A DNA stretch of 64,000 nucleotides from Jejubacter sp036620675 (GTDB lineage: Bacteria > Pseudomonadota > Gammaproteobacteria > Enterobacterales > Enterobacteriaceae): assembly GCA_036620675.1 (NCBI GenBank), contig JAZHEE010000006.1; one strand, 5' to 3'. A model generated the notes under the pieces. It saw nothing but the letters and a program-made list of their open reading frames with translations. It searched no databases and was not told the origin of the DNA. A program made the position numbers and the translations under genes. Every line of letters starts with the position of its first letter. Position 1 is the first letter of the stretch. This document shows positions 26,594-35,339 of this stretch, piece by piece.

Positions 26594-27601
26594 CTATCCC
26601 AGCGCCACAATCTCCTGATAAAGCGCGGCCGGTATCGTTACCCCTTCCACTTCGCTGCGGGCCCGCTCCCGGTGGCGACGTTCGCCAGGAATCCGCGCCC
26701 CCTGAGCGGTCATGGCGCCAAACAGGGTTTCACTTCGGGCCAGATGGGCGTTCGCTTCATCGCCCAGAAAACGTTGCGGATCCATGGCGATAATCAGTTC
26801 GCCGCCGTAAGGCAGCCCCCCGGCACCGGCGTCGAAATCCAGCGACTCCTGGCTGGTCATATCGCCAATCAGCGGCCCGGCTATCAGCTCAACCATGGCC
26901 GCCAGCGCCGATCCTTTATGGCCGCCAAACGGCAGCATGGCCCCTTCCAGAATCTGCGCCGGATCGGTGGTTTCCCGCCCTGCGCTGTCCAGCCCCCAGC
27001 CAGGCGGCACCGACTTCCCGGCGCGGCGATGCAGGTCTATCTCGCCGCGGGCCGCCGCACTGGTCGCCATATCGAAAATAAACGGCGCCTTGCCCGGTCG
27101 CGGCCAGCCGAAGGCCAGCGGATTGGTGCCAAACAGCGGCGTAGTGCCGCCAGCTGGCGCCACCCAGGCATGGCTCGGCGTACAGGCCAGCGCCACCAGC
27201 CCCTGCTCTGTCAGCGGTTCAATATCAGCCCACAGCGCGGAAAAATGCACGCAGCGATTAATCGCCAGCGCCGCAATACCGCACTGGCGCGTCTTTTCCA
27301 CCAGCAGCGGCAGCGCCTTTTCCCATGCCAGTAGCGAAAAAGCGCCAGCGGCGTCGACTTTCACCAGCGCCGGTGCCGAATCCTGTAGCCTCGGCTGCGC
27401 ATCCGGCGACACTTTGCCCACGCGCAGCGTTTGTACACAGCCGGGAATGCGGTACAGGCCGTGAGAAGCGCAGCCGTCGCGCTCGCCGTTTACGGTATTA
27501 CGGGCCACCGCCGCGGCGTGAGGTTCGCTAAAACCGTTGTGGCGCAGTATCCGATACGCCAGGTCGTAAGCCTCATCAAGGGTCAGGGTTATCGGTTCCA
27601 T
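26594..27601 (-). CDS. Ldh/DpkA-family pyrroline-2-carboxylate reductase
   Basis: 335-residue member of the malate/L-lactate dehydrogenase (Ldh) family with strong resemblance to Pseudomonas DpkA, a NAD(P)H-dependent delta1-piperideine/pyrroline-2-carboxylate reductase: RDGCASHGLYRIPG, HFSALWADIEPLTEQGLVAL, LFGTNPLAFGWP, FDMATSAAARGEI and FGGHKGSALAAMVELI. It is last in the minus-strand hydroxyproline operon. No trans-3-hydroxyproline dehydratase is seen, so the likely role is to reduce pyrroline-2-carboxylate, formed when the D-hydroxyproline dehydrogenase acts on D-proline, to L-proline. The exact substrate is inferred. Confidence 0.8.
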   Translation of the reverse strand: MEPITLTLDEAYDLAYRILRHNGFSEPHAAAVARNTVNGERDGCASHGLYRIPGCVQTLRVGKVSPDAQPRLQDSAPALVKVDAAGAFSLLAWEKALPLLVEKTRQCGIAALAINRCVHFSALWADIEPLTEQGLVALACTPSHAWVAPAGGTTPLFGTNPLAFGWPRPGKAPFIFDMATSAAARGEIDLHRRAGKSVPPGWGLDSAGRETTDPAQILEGAMLPFGGHKGSALAAMVELIAGPLIGDMTSQESLDFDAGAGGLPYGGELIIAMDPQRFLGDEANAHLARSETLFGAMTAQGARIPGERRHRERARSEVEGVTIPAALYQEIVALG

Positions 27602-27613
27602 CTTGCTCCTTTA

Positions 27614-29215
27614 TTACTCTTCTTCATCCCCGCTAAAGTTGGCGCGAGGCAGGCAGGTATGTACGCCCCAATAGTAAATAGCCAGCGACATCGCCGCCAC
27701 AACAATGGTATCCCATGGATGGCCCAGCACGCCGATGCCGCCAAAGCTCCCCAGCCAGGAAGCCAGCATAATCAGCGCATAAAAAGCGATCAGCCACAGC
27801 GATGACCATACCTGCTGACGCAGGCTGACCGTACCGGTCGGCACCCGCTTGCGGCACAGTACATAGATAATGAACATCAGGATCTGCAATCCCAGCAGCC
27901 AGGAGAGCGTGGCCCACCCCGACCAGTAAACAATCAGCGCCGAAATCATAAACGACAGCGGCCCGATAATCGCGAAACCGCGCACCCTGAACGGCCGCGC
28001 CAGATCAGGCGCGTTACGCCGCAGCCCGCCAGCGGTGACCGGCGCTATCGCATAGCTCAATACCAGCGCCGCCGATACCACGCTGATAAGCTGCTCCCAG
28101 GAAGGAAACGGCAGCGTCCAGAATACCGACAGTCCGAAAGTCAGCCACAGCGCCGGGCGGGGAATGCCGGACTGACCATCAATGCGGGTAAAGACTTTGT
28201 AGAAAGTTCCTGCCTTCGCCCAGCCGTAAATCACTCGCGGTGTGGCATTCATATAGATATTGCCGGTGCCCCCCGGCGATACCACCGCATCGCACACCAC
28301 CATAAAGGCCAGCCAGCCCAGACCCAGCGTCATGGCGATATCGCGATACGGTAGCGAAAACTGACGGCAGATCTCCCCCCAGCCGCCGCTCAGAAGCTCG
28401 GTGGGAATGCTGCCGATAAAGGCCAGTTGCAACAGCACATAGATAATGGTGGAGAGCACCACCGAGAGGATCAGCGCCACCGGAATGGTGCGCTGGGGCC
28501 GCTGCACCTCGCTCGCCACCGAGATAATCGGCGTCAACCCCAGATAGGCGAAGATAATACCACCGGCGCTAATCGCCGCTTCCACCCCCGCCGCCCCGAA
28601 CGGCGCAATCCCCTGCGCGGTCAGGTTTTCGGGGCGGAAAAAGGTAAACAGCGTCACCACTACCGCCAGCGGCACCAGAAACTTCAGCACGCTAATAATG
28701 TTGTTAGAGCGGGCGAAGGTTTTCACGCTGTAGTAATTCAGAGCGAAGAAGAGGCACAGCAGGATAAACTGCACGCCCCAGCCCAGTAGTGTGGGATCGC
28801 CGGAGCCAGGCTGGCTCAGGGAAGGAAACCAGGCCGCGGCATACTGGCGGGCGGCCACAATCTCAATCGAAATCAGGCTGGAGAAGGCTATAAGCGTGAT
28901 AAAGCCCAGCAGATAGCCCAGTAGCTCGCCATGCGAAAAAACCGGATAGCGGATAATGCCGCCCGCCCGCGGCAGCGCCGCCCCCAGTTCACAGTAAACA
29001 ATGCCCAACAGAAGCACGGCAAAACCGCCGATAAGCCAGGAGGCTATCCCGGCAGGGCCGGCAATGGTCGCCACATGGCTGGCAGCGAACAGCCAGCCGG
29101 AACCGAAAATAGCCCCCAGACCAATAAAGGTCAGATCGGTCAGCGTCAGCTGCTTTTTAAACTTCCCCTGCGCCGCCGCAGGCGCAGCGCGGGTATCGGT
29201 CGTGTGAAGAGTCAT
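27614..29215 (-). CDS. APC-family amino acid permease (putative hydroxyproline uptake)
   Basis: 533-residue inner-membrane permease of the amino acid-polyamine-organocation superfamily with about 12 membrane segments. The N-terminal TFIGLGAIFGSGWLFAASHVA is the typical substrate-binding glycine loop, and the sequence between 130 and 500 shows repeated long hydrophobic spans. Its position between the aldehyde dehydrogenase and reductase genes of the hydroxyproline operon suggests it imports hydroxyproline or proline betaine-like substrates; specificity is inferred from context only. Confidence 0.8.
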   Translation of the reverse strand: MTLHTTDTRAAPAAAQGKFKKQLTLTDLTFIGLGAIFGSGWLFAASHVATIAGPAGIASWLIGGFAVLLLGIVYCELGAALPRAGGIIRYPVFSHGELLGYLLGFITLIAFSSLISIEIVAARQYAAAWFPSLSQPGSGDPTLLGWGVQFILLCLFFALNYYSVKTFARSNNIISVLKFLVPLAVVVTLFTFFRPENLTAQGIAPFGAAGVEAAISAGGIIFAYLGLTPIISVASEVQRPQRTIPVALILSVVLSTIIYVLLQLAFIGSIPTELLSGGWGEICRQFSLPYRDIAMTLGLGWLAFMVVCDAVVSPGGTGNIYMNATPRVIYGWAKAGTFYKVFTRIDGQSGIPRPALWLTFGLSVFWTLPFPSWEQLISVVSAALVLSYAIAPVTAGGLRRNAPDLARPFRVRGFAIIGPLSFMISALIVYWSGWATLSWLLGLQILMFIIYVLCRKRVPTGTVSLRQQVWSSLWLIAFYALIMLASWLGSFGGIGVLGHPWDTIVVAAMSLAIYYWGVHTCLPRANFSGDEEE

Positions 29216-29233
29216 AAGGGTTCCGCCTTTTGA

Positions 29234-30820
29234 TTAAGGCTGCACGGGATCGCGCGTCAGCGCGCCGTTAACCAGCCGCAGCAGGTTGAGGGGGTTAGCA
29301 TCCTGCAACGCGGGAGGCAGCAGCGCTGCAGGAACGTTCTGCAGACACACCGGCCGCAGGAAACGATCGATAGCCAGGGTTCCCACCGAGGTGGTGCGGG
29401 CATCGGACGTCGCGGGCCAGGGGCCGCCGTGCACCATGGCGTCGCACACCTCCACACCGGTGGGATAGCCGTTAAACAGCACCCGCCCGGCCTTATCGCC
29501 GAGCAGCGGCAGCATCCGCCGGGCCAGGAGCGCATCGGCTTCATCGGCATGCAGCGTGGCGGTAAGCTGCCCCTGTAGCGCGGCCAGCAGATTCATCAGG
29601 TGGCGTTCGTCATCGGCTTCCAGTACCAGCGCCGACGGGCCAAACAGCTCTTCGTGCAGTAGCTCATCCCCTGCCAGCCAGGCGTCGGGATCGGCGCGCC
29701 ACAGCCGGGCGCTGGCCTGACGATCCGCTGAGGGCCCCTGAGCCAGCGGCGTCAGGGCGGCATGACTCTCACGCCGGGCCACGCCCTGTTGATAGTGCGC
29801 AAGCGCCGCCGGGTTCAGCATGGTCTGGGGGGCGCTCTGGCCGACCGCCTCAGCTAACTGACTCAGAAAGTGCGAGGTTTCACCAGTGCGCATCACCACA
29901 ATCAGCCCGGGCTTGGTACAGAACTGGCCGCAGCCCAGGGTAAAGGAGGCCGTCAGATCCCGGGCAATCTGCGCGCCGCGCGCCGCCAGGGCGTGTGGCA
30001 AAATCACCAGCGGATTGACGGCGGCCATTTCGGCAAAGACCGGAATCGGCTGCGAGCGCCGCTGGGCCAGTTCAATCAGCGCCTTACCGCCGCGCAGCGA
30101 ACCGGTAAATCCCACCGCCTGAATTGCCGGATGCTGTACCAGACGTGCGCCGATATTCCCGCCAAAAATCAAATTAAATACCCCAGGCGGCATACCGCTG
30201 CGCGCCGCCGCGCGTACTATCGCGCCTGCGGTCAGCTCCGCCGTTGCCATATGGCCTTCATGGGCCTTAAACACCACCGGGCAACCGGCCGCCAGCGCGG
30301 CGGCGGTATCGCCGCCGGCGGTGGAAAACGCCAGTGGAAAGTTACTGGCGCCAAAGACAGCCACCGGCCCCAGGGCCACCCGATACTGGCGTAGATCCGG
30401 GCGTGGCAGCGGCGTCCTGTCGGCCTGCGCCGTATCGATACGCGGTGCGAAAGCATCGCCGCGCCGCAGTACCTGAGCAAACAGACGCATCTGCCCGCTG
30501 GTACGCGCCCGTTCCCCTTTTAGCCGCGCCAGCGGCAGCGCCGTTTCCTGATGCACAACATCGAAAAAATCCTCATCCAAAGCATCCAGCTCATCGGCAA
30601 TCGCCTCCAGAAACCCGGCGCGCGCCTGCGGCGACGTCTGTCCATAGTCGGCGGATGCCGCCTGCGCGGCGCTGGCGGCGGCATCCGCCTCGCACTGGCT
30701 TGCGGCATGAAAGCGCCAGCCGGTGGGCTGAGCGTCCGCCGCCCGCAGGCTCACCAGCGACGCTTCGCCGCTGCCGATGCGTTCCCCGCCGATAAACTGC
30801 TGTCCGGTTAGGTTAACCAT
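29234..30820 (-). CDS. 2,5-dioxovalerate (ketoglutarate semialdehyde) dehydrogenase
   Basis: 528-residue NAD(P)+-dependent aldehyde dehydrogenase. The catalytic Cys lies in TLGCGQFCTKPGL (about residue 301) and the general-base Glu in PVFAEMAAVNPLVI; VFGASNFPLAFSTAGGDT is the typical long ketoglutarate-semialdehyde dehydrogenase form. It oxidises 2-oxoglutarate semialdehyde to 2-oxoglutarate, the last step of hydroxyproline breakdown. The ATG at 30820 sits behind GGGAGG; a GTG six bases upstream is less well placed. It lies 12 bases after the deaminase gene. Confidence 0.88.
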   Translation of the reverse strand: MVNLTGQQFIGGERIGSGEASLVSLRAADAQPTGWRFHAASQCEADAAASAAQAASADYGQTSPQARAGFLEAIADELDALDEDFFDVVHQETALPLARLKGERARTSGQMRLFAQVLRRGDAFAPRIDTAQADRTPLPRPDLRQYRVALGPVAVFGASNFPLAFSTAGGDTAAALAAGCPVVFKAHEGHMATAELTAGAIVRAAARSGMPPGVFNLIFGGNIGARLVQHPAIQAVGFTGSLRGGKALIELAQRRSQPIPVFAEMAAVNPLVILPHALAARGAQIARDLTASFTLGCGQFCTKPGLIVVMRTGETSHFLSQLAEAVGQSAPQTMLNPAALAHYQQGVARRESHAALTPLAQGPSADRQASARLWRADPDAWLAGDELLHEELFGPSALVLEADDERHLMNLLAALQGQLTATLHADEADALLARRMLPLLGDKAGRVLFNGYPTGVEVCDAMVHGGPWPATSDARTTSVGTLAIDRFLRPVCLQNVPAALLPPALQDANPLNLLRLVNGALTRDPVQP

Positions 30821-30832
30821 GACCACCTCCCG

Positions 30833-31753
30833 TTACAGACCGACTTCCGGAAGCGCCGGGCGGTTTTCCAGCGCCTGCTGAACTATCTGCTCCACGTGGC
30901 GACGATCGTCCCCTTCCAGCGCCAGACGCGGCGGACGGGTAATTTCACTGCCGCGCCCCAGCAGCGCTTCGCACAGCTTGATGCACTGCACCAGATCCGG
31001 ACGCGCGTCGAGGTGCAGCAGCGGCATAAACCAGCGATACAGCGCCATCGCCTCTTCATAGCGCTGCTGCTTCGCCAGCCGGAACAGGGTCTCACCTTCG
31101 CGCGGGAAGGCGTTGGACATGCCGGAGATCCAGCCCTGAGCCCCCATGGCGACGCTCTCGACCACCACGTCATCCAGCCCGGCAAACAGCACAAAGCGTT
31201 CCCCCACCGCGTTGCGCAGATCGGTAAAGCGACGGGTATCACCGGAGGAGTCCTTAAAGCAGACGATGTTGTCACAGTCGGCCAGGGTCGCCAGAATTTC
31301 CGGCGTGACGTCGTTTTTATAGATTGGCGGGTTGTTGTAAACCATGATGGGCAGATCCACGGACTGCGCCACGCTGCGGAAGTGGGCCGCCGTTTCGTGC
31401 GGCTTCGAAGAATAGACCAGCGCCGGCATCACCATCACGCCGTCAACGCCCACCCGCTGCGCTTCGCGCGCCATTTTGCTGGCGAACGCGGTGGTGAACT
31501 CCGCCACCCCGGCAATCACCGGCACCTTTCCCCCGGCGGCGTCTTTGGCCACTTCGATGATCTGCACCTTTTCTTCGGTGGTAAGAGAGGTGTTCTCCCC
31601 TACGCTGCCGCACACCACCAGCCCGGAAACGCCATCCTGTACCAGGTTTTTCATCACCGCGTGGGTGGCGTCCAGATCCAGGCTATAGTCGCTACGGAAC
31701 TGGGTTGTGACCGCCGGGAATACTCCGCTCCAGCTAATCGCGCGTTGGCTCAT
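30833..31753 (-). CDS. 1-pyrroline-4-hydroxy-2-carboxylate deaminase
   Basis: 306-residue DapA-superfamily (N-acetylneuraminate lyase fold) enzyme. The Schiff-base Lys167 lies in NIVCFKDSSGD and the catalytic Tyr139 in IMVYNNPPIY. In hydroxyproline gene clusters this subgroup converts 1-pyrroline-4-hydroxy-2-carboxylate to 2-oxoglutarate semialdehyde and ammonia. First gene of the minus-strand operon, with GGAGAA before ATG. A true dihydrodipicolinate synthase is less likely given the neighbours. Confidence 0.88.
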   Translation of the reverse strand: MSQRAISWSGVFPAVTTQFRSDYSLDLDATHAVMKNLVQDGVSGLVVCGSVGENTSLTTEEKVQIIEVAKDAAGGKVPVIAGVAEFTTAFASKMAREAQRVGVDGVMVMPALVYSSKPHETAAHFRSVAQSVDLPIMVYNNPPIYKNDVTPEILATLADCDNIVCFKDSSGDTRRFTDLRNAVGERFVLFAGLDDVVVESVAMGAQGWISGMSNAFPREGETLFRLAKQQRYEEAMALYRWFMPLLHLDARPDLVQCIKLCEALLGRGSEITRPPRLALEGDDRRHVEQIVQQALENRPALPEVGL

Positions 31754-31884
31754 GGTCGTTCTCCTTGTCGTTATTTGTTAATAGTTAGTGAACTTTTAGT
31801 GATTTCACGTAACAGATTGACGACTCCGAACCTGAACCGCTTGACGGTTTTCCCACTGCGCGGCGACGAAATTGGCACAGTAAA

Positions 31885-32715
31885 CTAAAAATGTGCGCTC
31901 AGTTCACTGCCCAGCGTCAGCCGGAAATCCCGGGGCGTCGAGCCGGTCATGGCCTTAAACTGGCGGCTGAAAGCGCTGTGGTCGGTATAACCGCACTGCA
32001 GGGCGATATCGGTAATCGGCATATCGCTGGCCAGCAGTTCGGTGGCTTTTTCCAGCCGCACCTTGTGAATCATCTGGCGTGGCGTCAGGTGGAAGATGCG
32101 CTTGCAGTAGCGCTCTATCTGGGCCACCGACAGACCGCTCAGCGCGGTGAGTTCCTCCATAGCGATCGGTCGCCCGTAGTGGGTGCGGATATAGTCATCG
32201 ATAGCCGCCAGCTGCTGCCACGCCGGATGACGAGCGCTGGCCTCCTGCAAATCGTGCGAGATTCCCGCCATGCCGATAACCTGGCCGCTGGCGTTGCGCA
32301 GCGCCAGCTTTTGGGTCAGGCACCAGCCGGTGCGGCGACCGCTGTAGAAATGCAGCTCCAGCCGATCGCGCAGCGTAATGCCCTCATTCAGCACTTTCAG
32401 ATCCTGTTCGGTGTACCCTTGCCCCAGACGCCGTGGAAAAACATCCGCCGACGTCTTGCCCAGTAGCGGCGCGATGTTGCGCAACCCACAGCGCCGCGCC
32501 AGAGTCAGATTCGCCAGCAGATAACGCGCATGGCGATCTTTGACGAAAAACACCACCCCTGGGATGGCGTTAAGCAGGGGGGCAATCAGCGCCAGCGCAT
32601 TGAGCAGCGCCTGGATATTTTCGGGGCGCTGGCGCGCCAGTCCTTCGCAAAACCGGCTCAGCTCGGCCGGGGCAAACTCTTCACTCGCTACCGGGTTCGA
32701 CATGACGGAATTCAT
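31885..32715 (-). CDS. AraC-family regulator with PAS-like sensor
   Basis: 276-residue regulator. Residues about 45-150 form a PAS-like domain (IPGVVFFVKDRHARYLLAN, GMAGISHDLQEA), and the C-terminus is an AraC double helix-turn-helix (MEELTALSGLSVAQIERYCK, ITDIALQCGYTDHSAFSRQF). PAS-AraC regulators of this type are common beside proline racemase-family genes. It sits between the two divergent hydroxyproline operons, so it probably senses hydroxyproline or a pyrroline intermediate and activates both. AGGAGA precedes the ATG at 32715. Confidence 0.85.
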   Translation of the reverse strand: MNSVMSNPVASEEFAPAELSRFCEGLARQRPENIQALLNALALIAPLLNAIPGVVFFVKDRHARYLLANLTLARRCGLRNIAPLLGKTSADVFPRRLGQGYTEQDLKVLNEGITLRDRLELHFYSGRRTGWCLTQKLALRNASGQVIGMAGISHDLQEASARHPAWQQLAAIDDYIRTHYGRPIAMEELTALSGLSVAQIERYCKRIFHLTPRQMIHKVRLEKATELLASDMPITDIALQCGYTDHSAFSRQFKAMTGSTPRDFRLTLGSELSAHF

Positions 32716-33022
32716 GGCGGCATCTCCTGATGGATTTGCGCATATTTATTAACTTGTAATTAACAACACAAGCGAACAAAGAGAGAAATGAGATCGCAAC
32801 GAAACTTTGTCATGGAAAAATATTCACCACAGACTCAGATCCATCATGATATAGCACGATCATAATTTAATGATAAATAACAAATTATTATGAATCCGCA
32901 TGGCAAAAATGGTGATGGCTATGCTGATTTCGCTATTACACGTTATGAAAATCATCAAGCCCGGACGCCATTTCTTCATTCAGCATAAATCAACACATCG
33001 TTAACAATTCAGGAGTTGCCTG
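32716..33022. promoter_or_regulatory. Divergent promoter region of hydroxyproline operon and AraC gene
   Basis: 307 bases with much higher AT content than the flanking genes and no open frame of note. It must hold promoters for the AraC gene (leftward) and epimerase operon (rightward, with AGGAGT before ATG at 33023). I could not define the AraC operator by eye. Confidence 0.5.
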
Positions 33023-33964
33023 ATGAACAGCGCCCCCGCTTTTTTGCGTATTATCGATTCACATACCGGCGGCGAACCTACCCGACTGATTGTGGATGGC
33101 TTTCCAGATCTGGGCCCGGGCACCATGGCACAACAGCGCGATCGCTTTGCTGAACGCTTTGATTACCTGCGCCAGGCCGTGATTCTGGAGCCGCGCGGCA
33201 GTGATGTGATGGTGGGCGCCCTGCTGTGTCGTCCGACCAGTCCTGCCGCCACGGCGGGGGTGATCTTTTTTAATAACAGCGGTTTTCTGGGAATGTGTGG
33301 CCACGGCACCATCGGGCTTATCGCCTCTCTGGCCTGGCTTAAAAAAATCGGCCCGGGAGAGCATGTCATTGAGACGCCGGTCGGTGACGTTCGCGCCACG
33401 CTTCACGACGATAACAGCGTTTCGGTGGAAAACGTTCCCGCCTGGCGCTGGCGTCAGGGAGTACGGGTCGCCACCCGCTATGGCGATATCAGCGGCGATA
33501 TCGCCTGGGGCGGTAACTGGTTCTTCCTGATAAGCGATCATCCCCTGAACATCGATACCGCCAGCCTGGCGGCGCTCACCGACTTCGCCACCGCGGTACG
33601 TCAGGGGCTGGAGCAGGCGCAGATCCGCGGCGCCGACGGCGGCGTTATCGACCATATCGAGCTGTTCGGGGCGGATCCCGATGCCGACAGCCGTAGCTTC
33701 GTACTCTGCCCGGGCCTGGCCTGGGATCGCTCTCCCTGCGGCACCGGCACCAGCGCCAAGCTGGCCTGCCTGGCCGAAGACGGCCTTCTTGCTCCGGGCC
33801 AGCTCTGGCGCCAGGCCAGCGTCATCGGCAGCCAATTCAGCGCCAGCTACCGCCGCCAGGGTCAACAGATAGTACCAACCATCCGCGGCTCGGCCTGGGT
33901 TTGTGCCGACACCCGGCTGCTGTTTGACCAGCGCGACCCCTTCCGCTGGGGTATCCAACTGTGA
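33023..33964 (+). CDS. 4-hydroxyproline 2-epimerase
   Basis: 313-residue proline racemase-family enzyme. Both catalytic cysteines are present, Cys92 in MCGHGTIG and Cys239 in SPCGTGTSAK, which marks an epimerase/racemase rather than the dehydratase subgroup that has Thr at the second site. It converts trans-4-hydroxy-L-proline to cis-4-hydroxy-D-proline. First gene of the plus-strand operon; its stop overlaps the next start in GTGA (33961-33964). Confidence 0.93.
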   Translation: MNSAPAFLRIIDSHTGGEPTRLIVDGFPDLGPGTMAQQRDRFAERFDYLRQAVILEPRGSDVMVGALLCRPTSPAATAGVIFFNNSGFLGMCGHGTIGLIASLAWLKKIGPGEHVIETPVGDVRATLHDDNSVSVENVPAWRWRQGVRVATRYGDISGDIAWGGNWFFLISDHPLNIDTASLAALTDFATAVRQGLEQAQIRGADGGVIDHIELFGADPDADSRSFVLCPGLAWDRSPCGTGTSAKLACLAEDGLLAPGQLWRQASVIGSQFSASYRRQGQQIVPTIRGSAWVCADTRLLFDQRDPFRWGIQL

Positions 33965-35073
33965 ATGCCCCGGACGCTATCGTCGTCGGCGCGGGCATCG
34001 TCGGCAGCGCTTGCGCCTGGCGCCTGGCCCACCGCGGGCTGCGCGTGACGCTGGTGGATAACGGACGCCCCGGAGCCACCGCCGCTGGCATGGGGCATCT
34101 GGTTTGTATGGACGATAATCCCGCCGAACTGGCATTAACGACCTGGTCGCTGGCGCTGTGGCGCGATATCCTCCCCCGGCTCCCTGACGACTGCGCCTGG
34201 CGCGACTGCGGTACCCTGTGGCTGGCGCAGCGGCCGGACGAGATGGAACAAGCGCTGCGCAAACGGCAGCGGCTGGCGGATTTCCAGGTCCGCAGCGAAC
34301 CACTAAGCGCCGCCGCCCTTACCGCCCGGGAGCCTGCGCTGGGTAACGGGCTGGCCGGGGGCCTGTGGGTGCCGGGCGATGGCATCCTCTATGCGCCAAA
34401 GGTGGCGCGCTGGTTTATTGAGCAGGCCGGAGAGCGCCTGACCCATATCACCGGCGAAGTCGTCACGCTGGAAGAACCCCGGGTGCTGTTGCGTGATGGC
34501 CGTCGACTACAGGCGCCTGTCATCCTGCTTGCCTGCGCCGACGGCGCTAACGCGCTGCTGGAAGAGCAGTGGCTGCGCATTAAAAAAGGGCAACTCGCCA
34601 TTACCGATCGCTACCCTCCCCGCCTTAACCACCAGTTGGTGGAACTGGGTTACGGCGCCAGCGCTCACGCGGCGACAGGGAAGTCGGTCGCGTTTAACCT
34701 TCAGCCGCGCCCGACCGGGCAGCTATTGATCGGCTCTTCCCGGGAATACGACAACCGCGATCCCCGGCTCGATCCCGACCTGCTGGCTGCCATGCTGCGC
34801 CGCGCCTGCGACTTTCTGCCCTGGCTTGGGGAGCTCAATCTAATTCGCTGCTGGAGCGGCTTTCGTAGCGCCTCGCCGGACGGCCAGCCGCTGCTGGGGC
34901 CGCATCCGCACCGCCCCGGCGTCTGGCTGGCGCTGGGGCATGAAGGGCTGGGCGTCACCACCGCACCGGGTACCGCCTGGCTGCTGGCCGATCTGATAGC
35001 CGGTAACGCAACAGATATCGATGCCGCCCCCTGGCTGGCATCACGGCTGAATCAACAAGAGGTAAATCCATGA
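33961..35073 (+). CDS. D-hydroxyproline dehydrogenase, FAD (DAO-type) subunit
   Basis: 370-residue DadA/DAO-type flavoprotein. The FAD-binding dinucleotide fold AIVVGAGIVGSACAWRLAHRG is at the N-terminus, and GHEGLGVTTAPGTAWLLADLI near the end. In Pseudomonas-type clusters this beta subunit works with a small 2Fe-2S protein and an NAD(P)/FAD subunit to oxidise cis-4-hydroxy-D-proline to 1-pyrroline-4-hydroxy-2-carboxylate. GTG start, overlapping both neighbours by four bases, so the three subunits are tightly coupled. Confidence 0.88.
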   Translation: MNAPDAIVVGAGIVGSACAWRLAHRGLRVTLVDNGRPGATAAGMGHLVCMDDNPAELALTTWSLALWRDILPRLPDDCAWRDCGTLWLAQRPDEMEQALRKRQRLADFQVRSEPLSAAALTAREPALGNGLAGGLWVPGDGILYAPKVARWFIEQAGERLTHITGEVVTLEEPRVLLRDGRRLQAPVILLACADGANALLEEQWLRIKKGQLAITDRYPPRLNHQLVELGYGASAHAATGKSVAFNLQPRPTGQLLIGSSREYDNRDPRLDPDLLAAMLRRACDFLPWLGELNLIRCWSGFRSASPDGQPLLGPHPHRPGVWLALGHEGLGVTTAPGTAWLLADLIAGNATDIDAAPWLASRLNQQEVNP

Positions 35074-35339
35074 CGCAGACGATTAGCCTGACCATCGATG
35101 GCGTAGCGATAACGGTCGTCGATGGCACCAGCGTTGCCGCGGCGCTGTCCCTCACCTCGTTTCCTGCAGCGCGGCTTTCCATCAGCGGCCAGCCGCGCCC
35201 GCCGTTCTGCGGTATGGGCGTCTGCCAGGAGTGCCGTATCACCATCGACGGTAGACGGCGTCTGGCCTGTCAGACTCCATGCCGCGCCGGAATGCGGGTG
35301 GAGCGCGAGGCGGAATTAAGGAGCGAAAAACATGGATGA
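35070..35339 (+). CDS. D-hydroxyproline dehydrogenase, 2Fe-2S subunit
   Basis: 89-residue ferredoxin-like gamma subunit. The cluster ligands are Cys in PPFCGMGVCQECRITIDG and LACQTPC. It carries electrons between the two flavoprotein subunits. Its start overlaps the preceding stop (35070-35073) and its end overlaps the next gene by eight bases (35332-35339). Confidence 0.88.
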   Translation: MTQTISLTIDGVAITVVDGTSVAAALSLTSFPAARLSISGQPRPPFCGMGVCQECRITIDGRRRLACQTPCRAGMRVEREAELRSEKHG

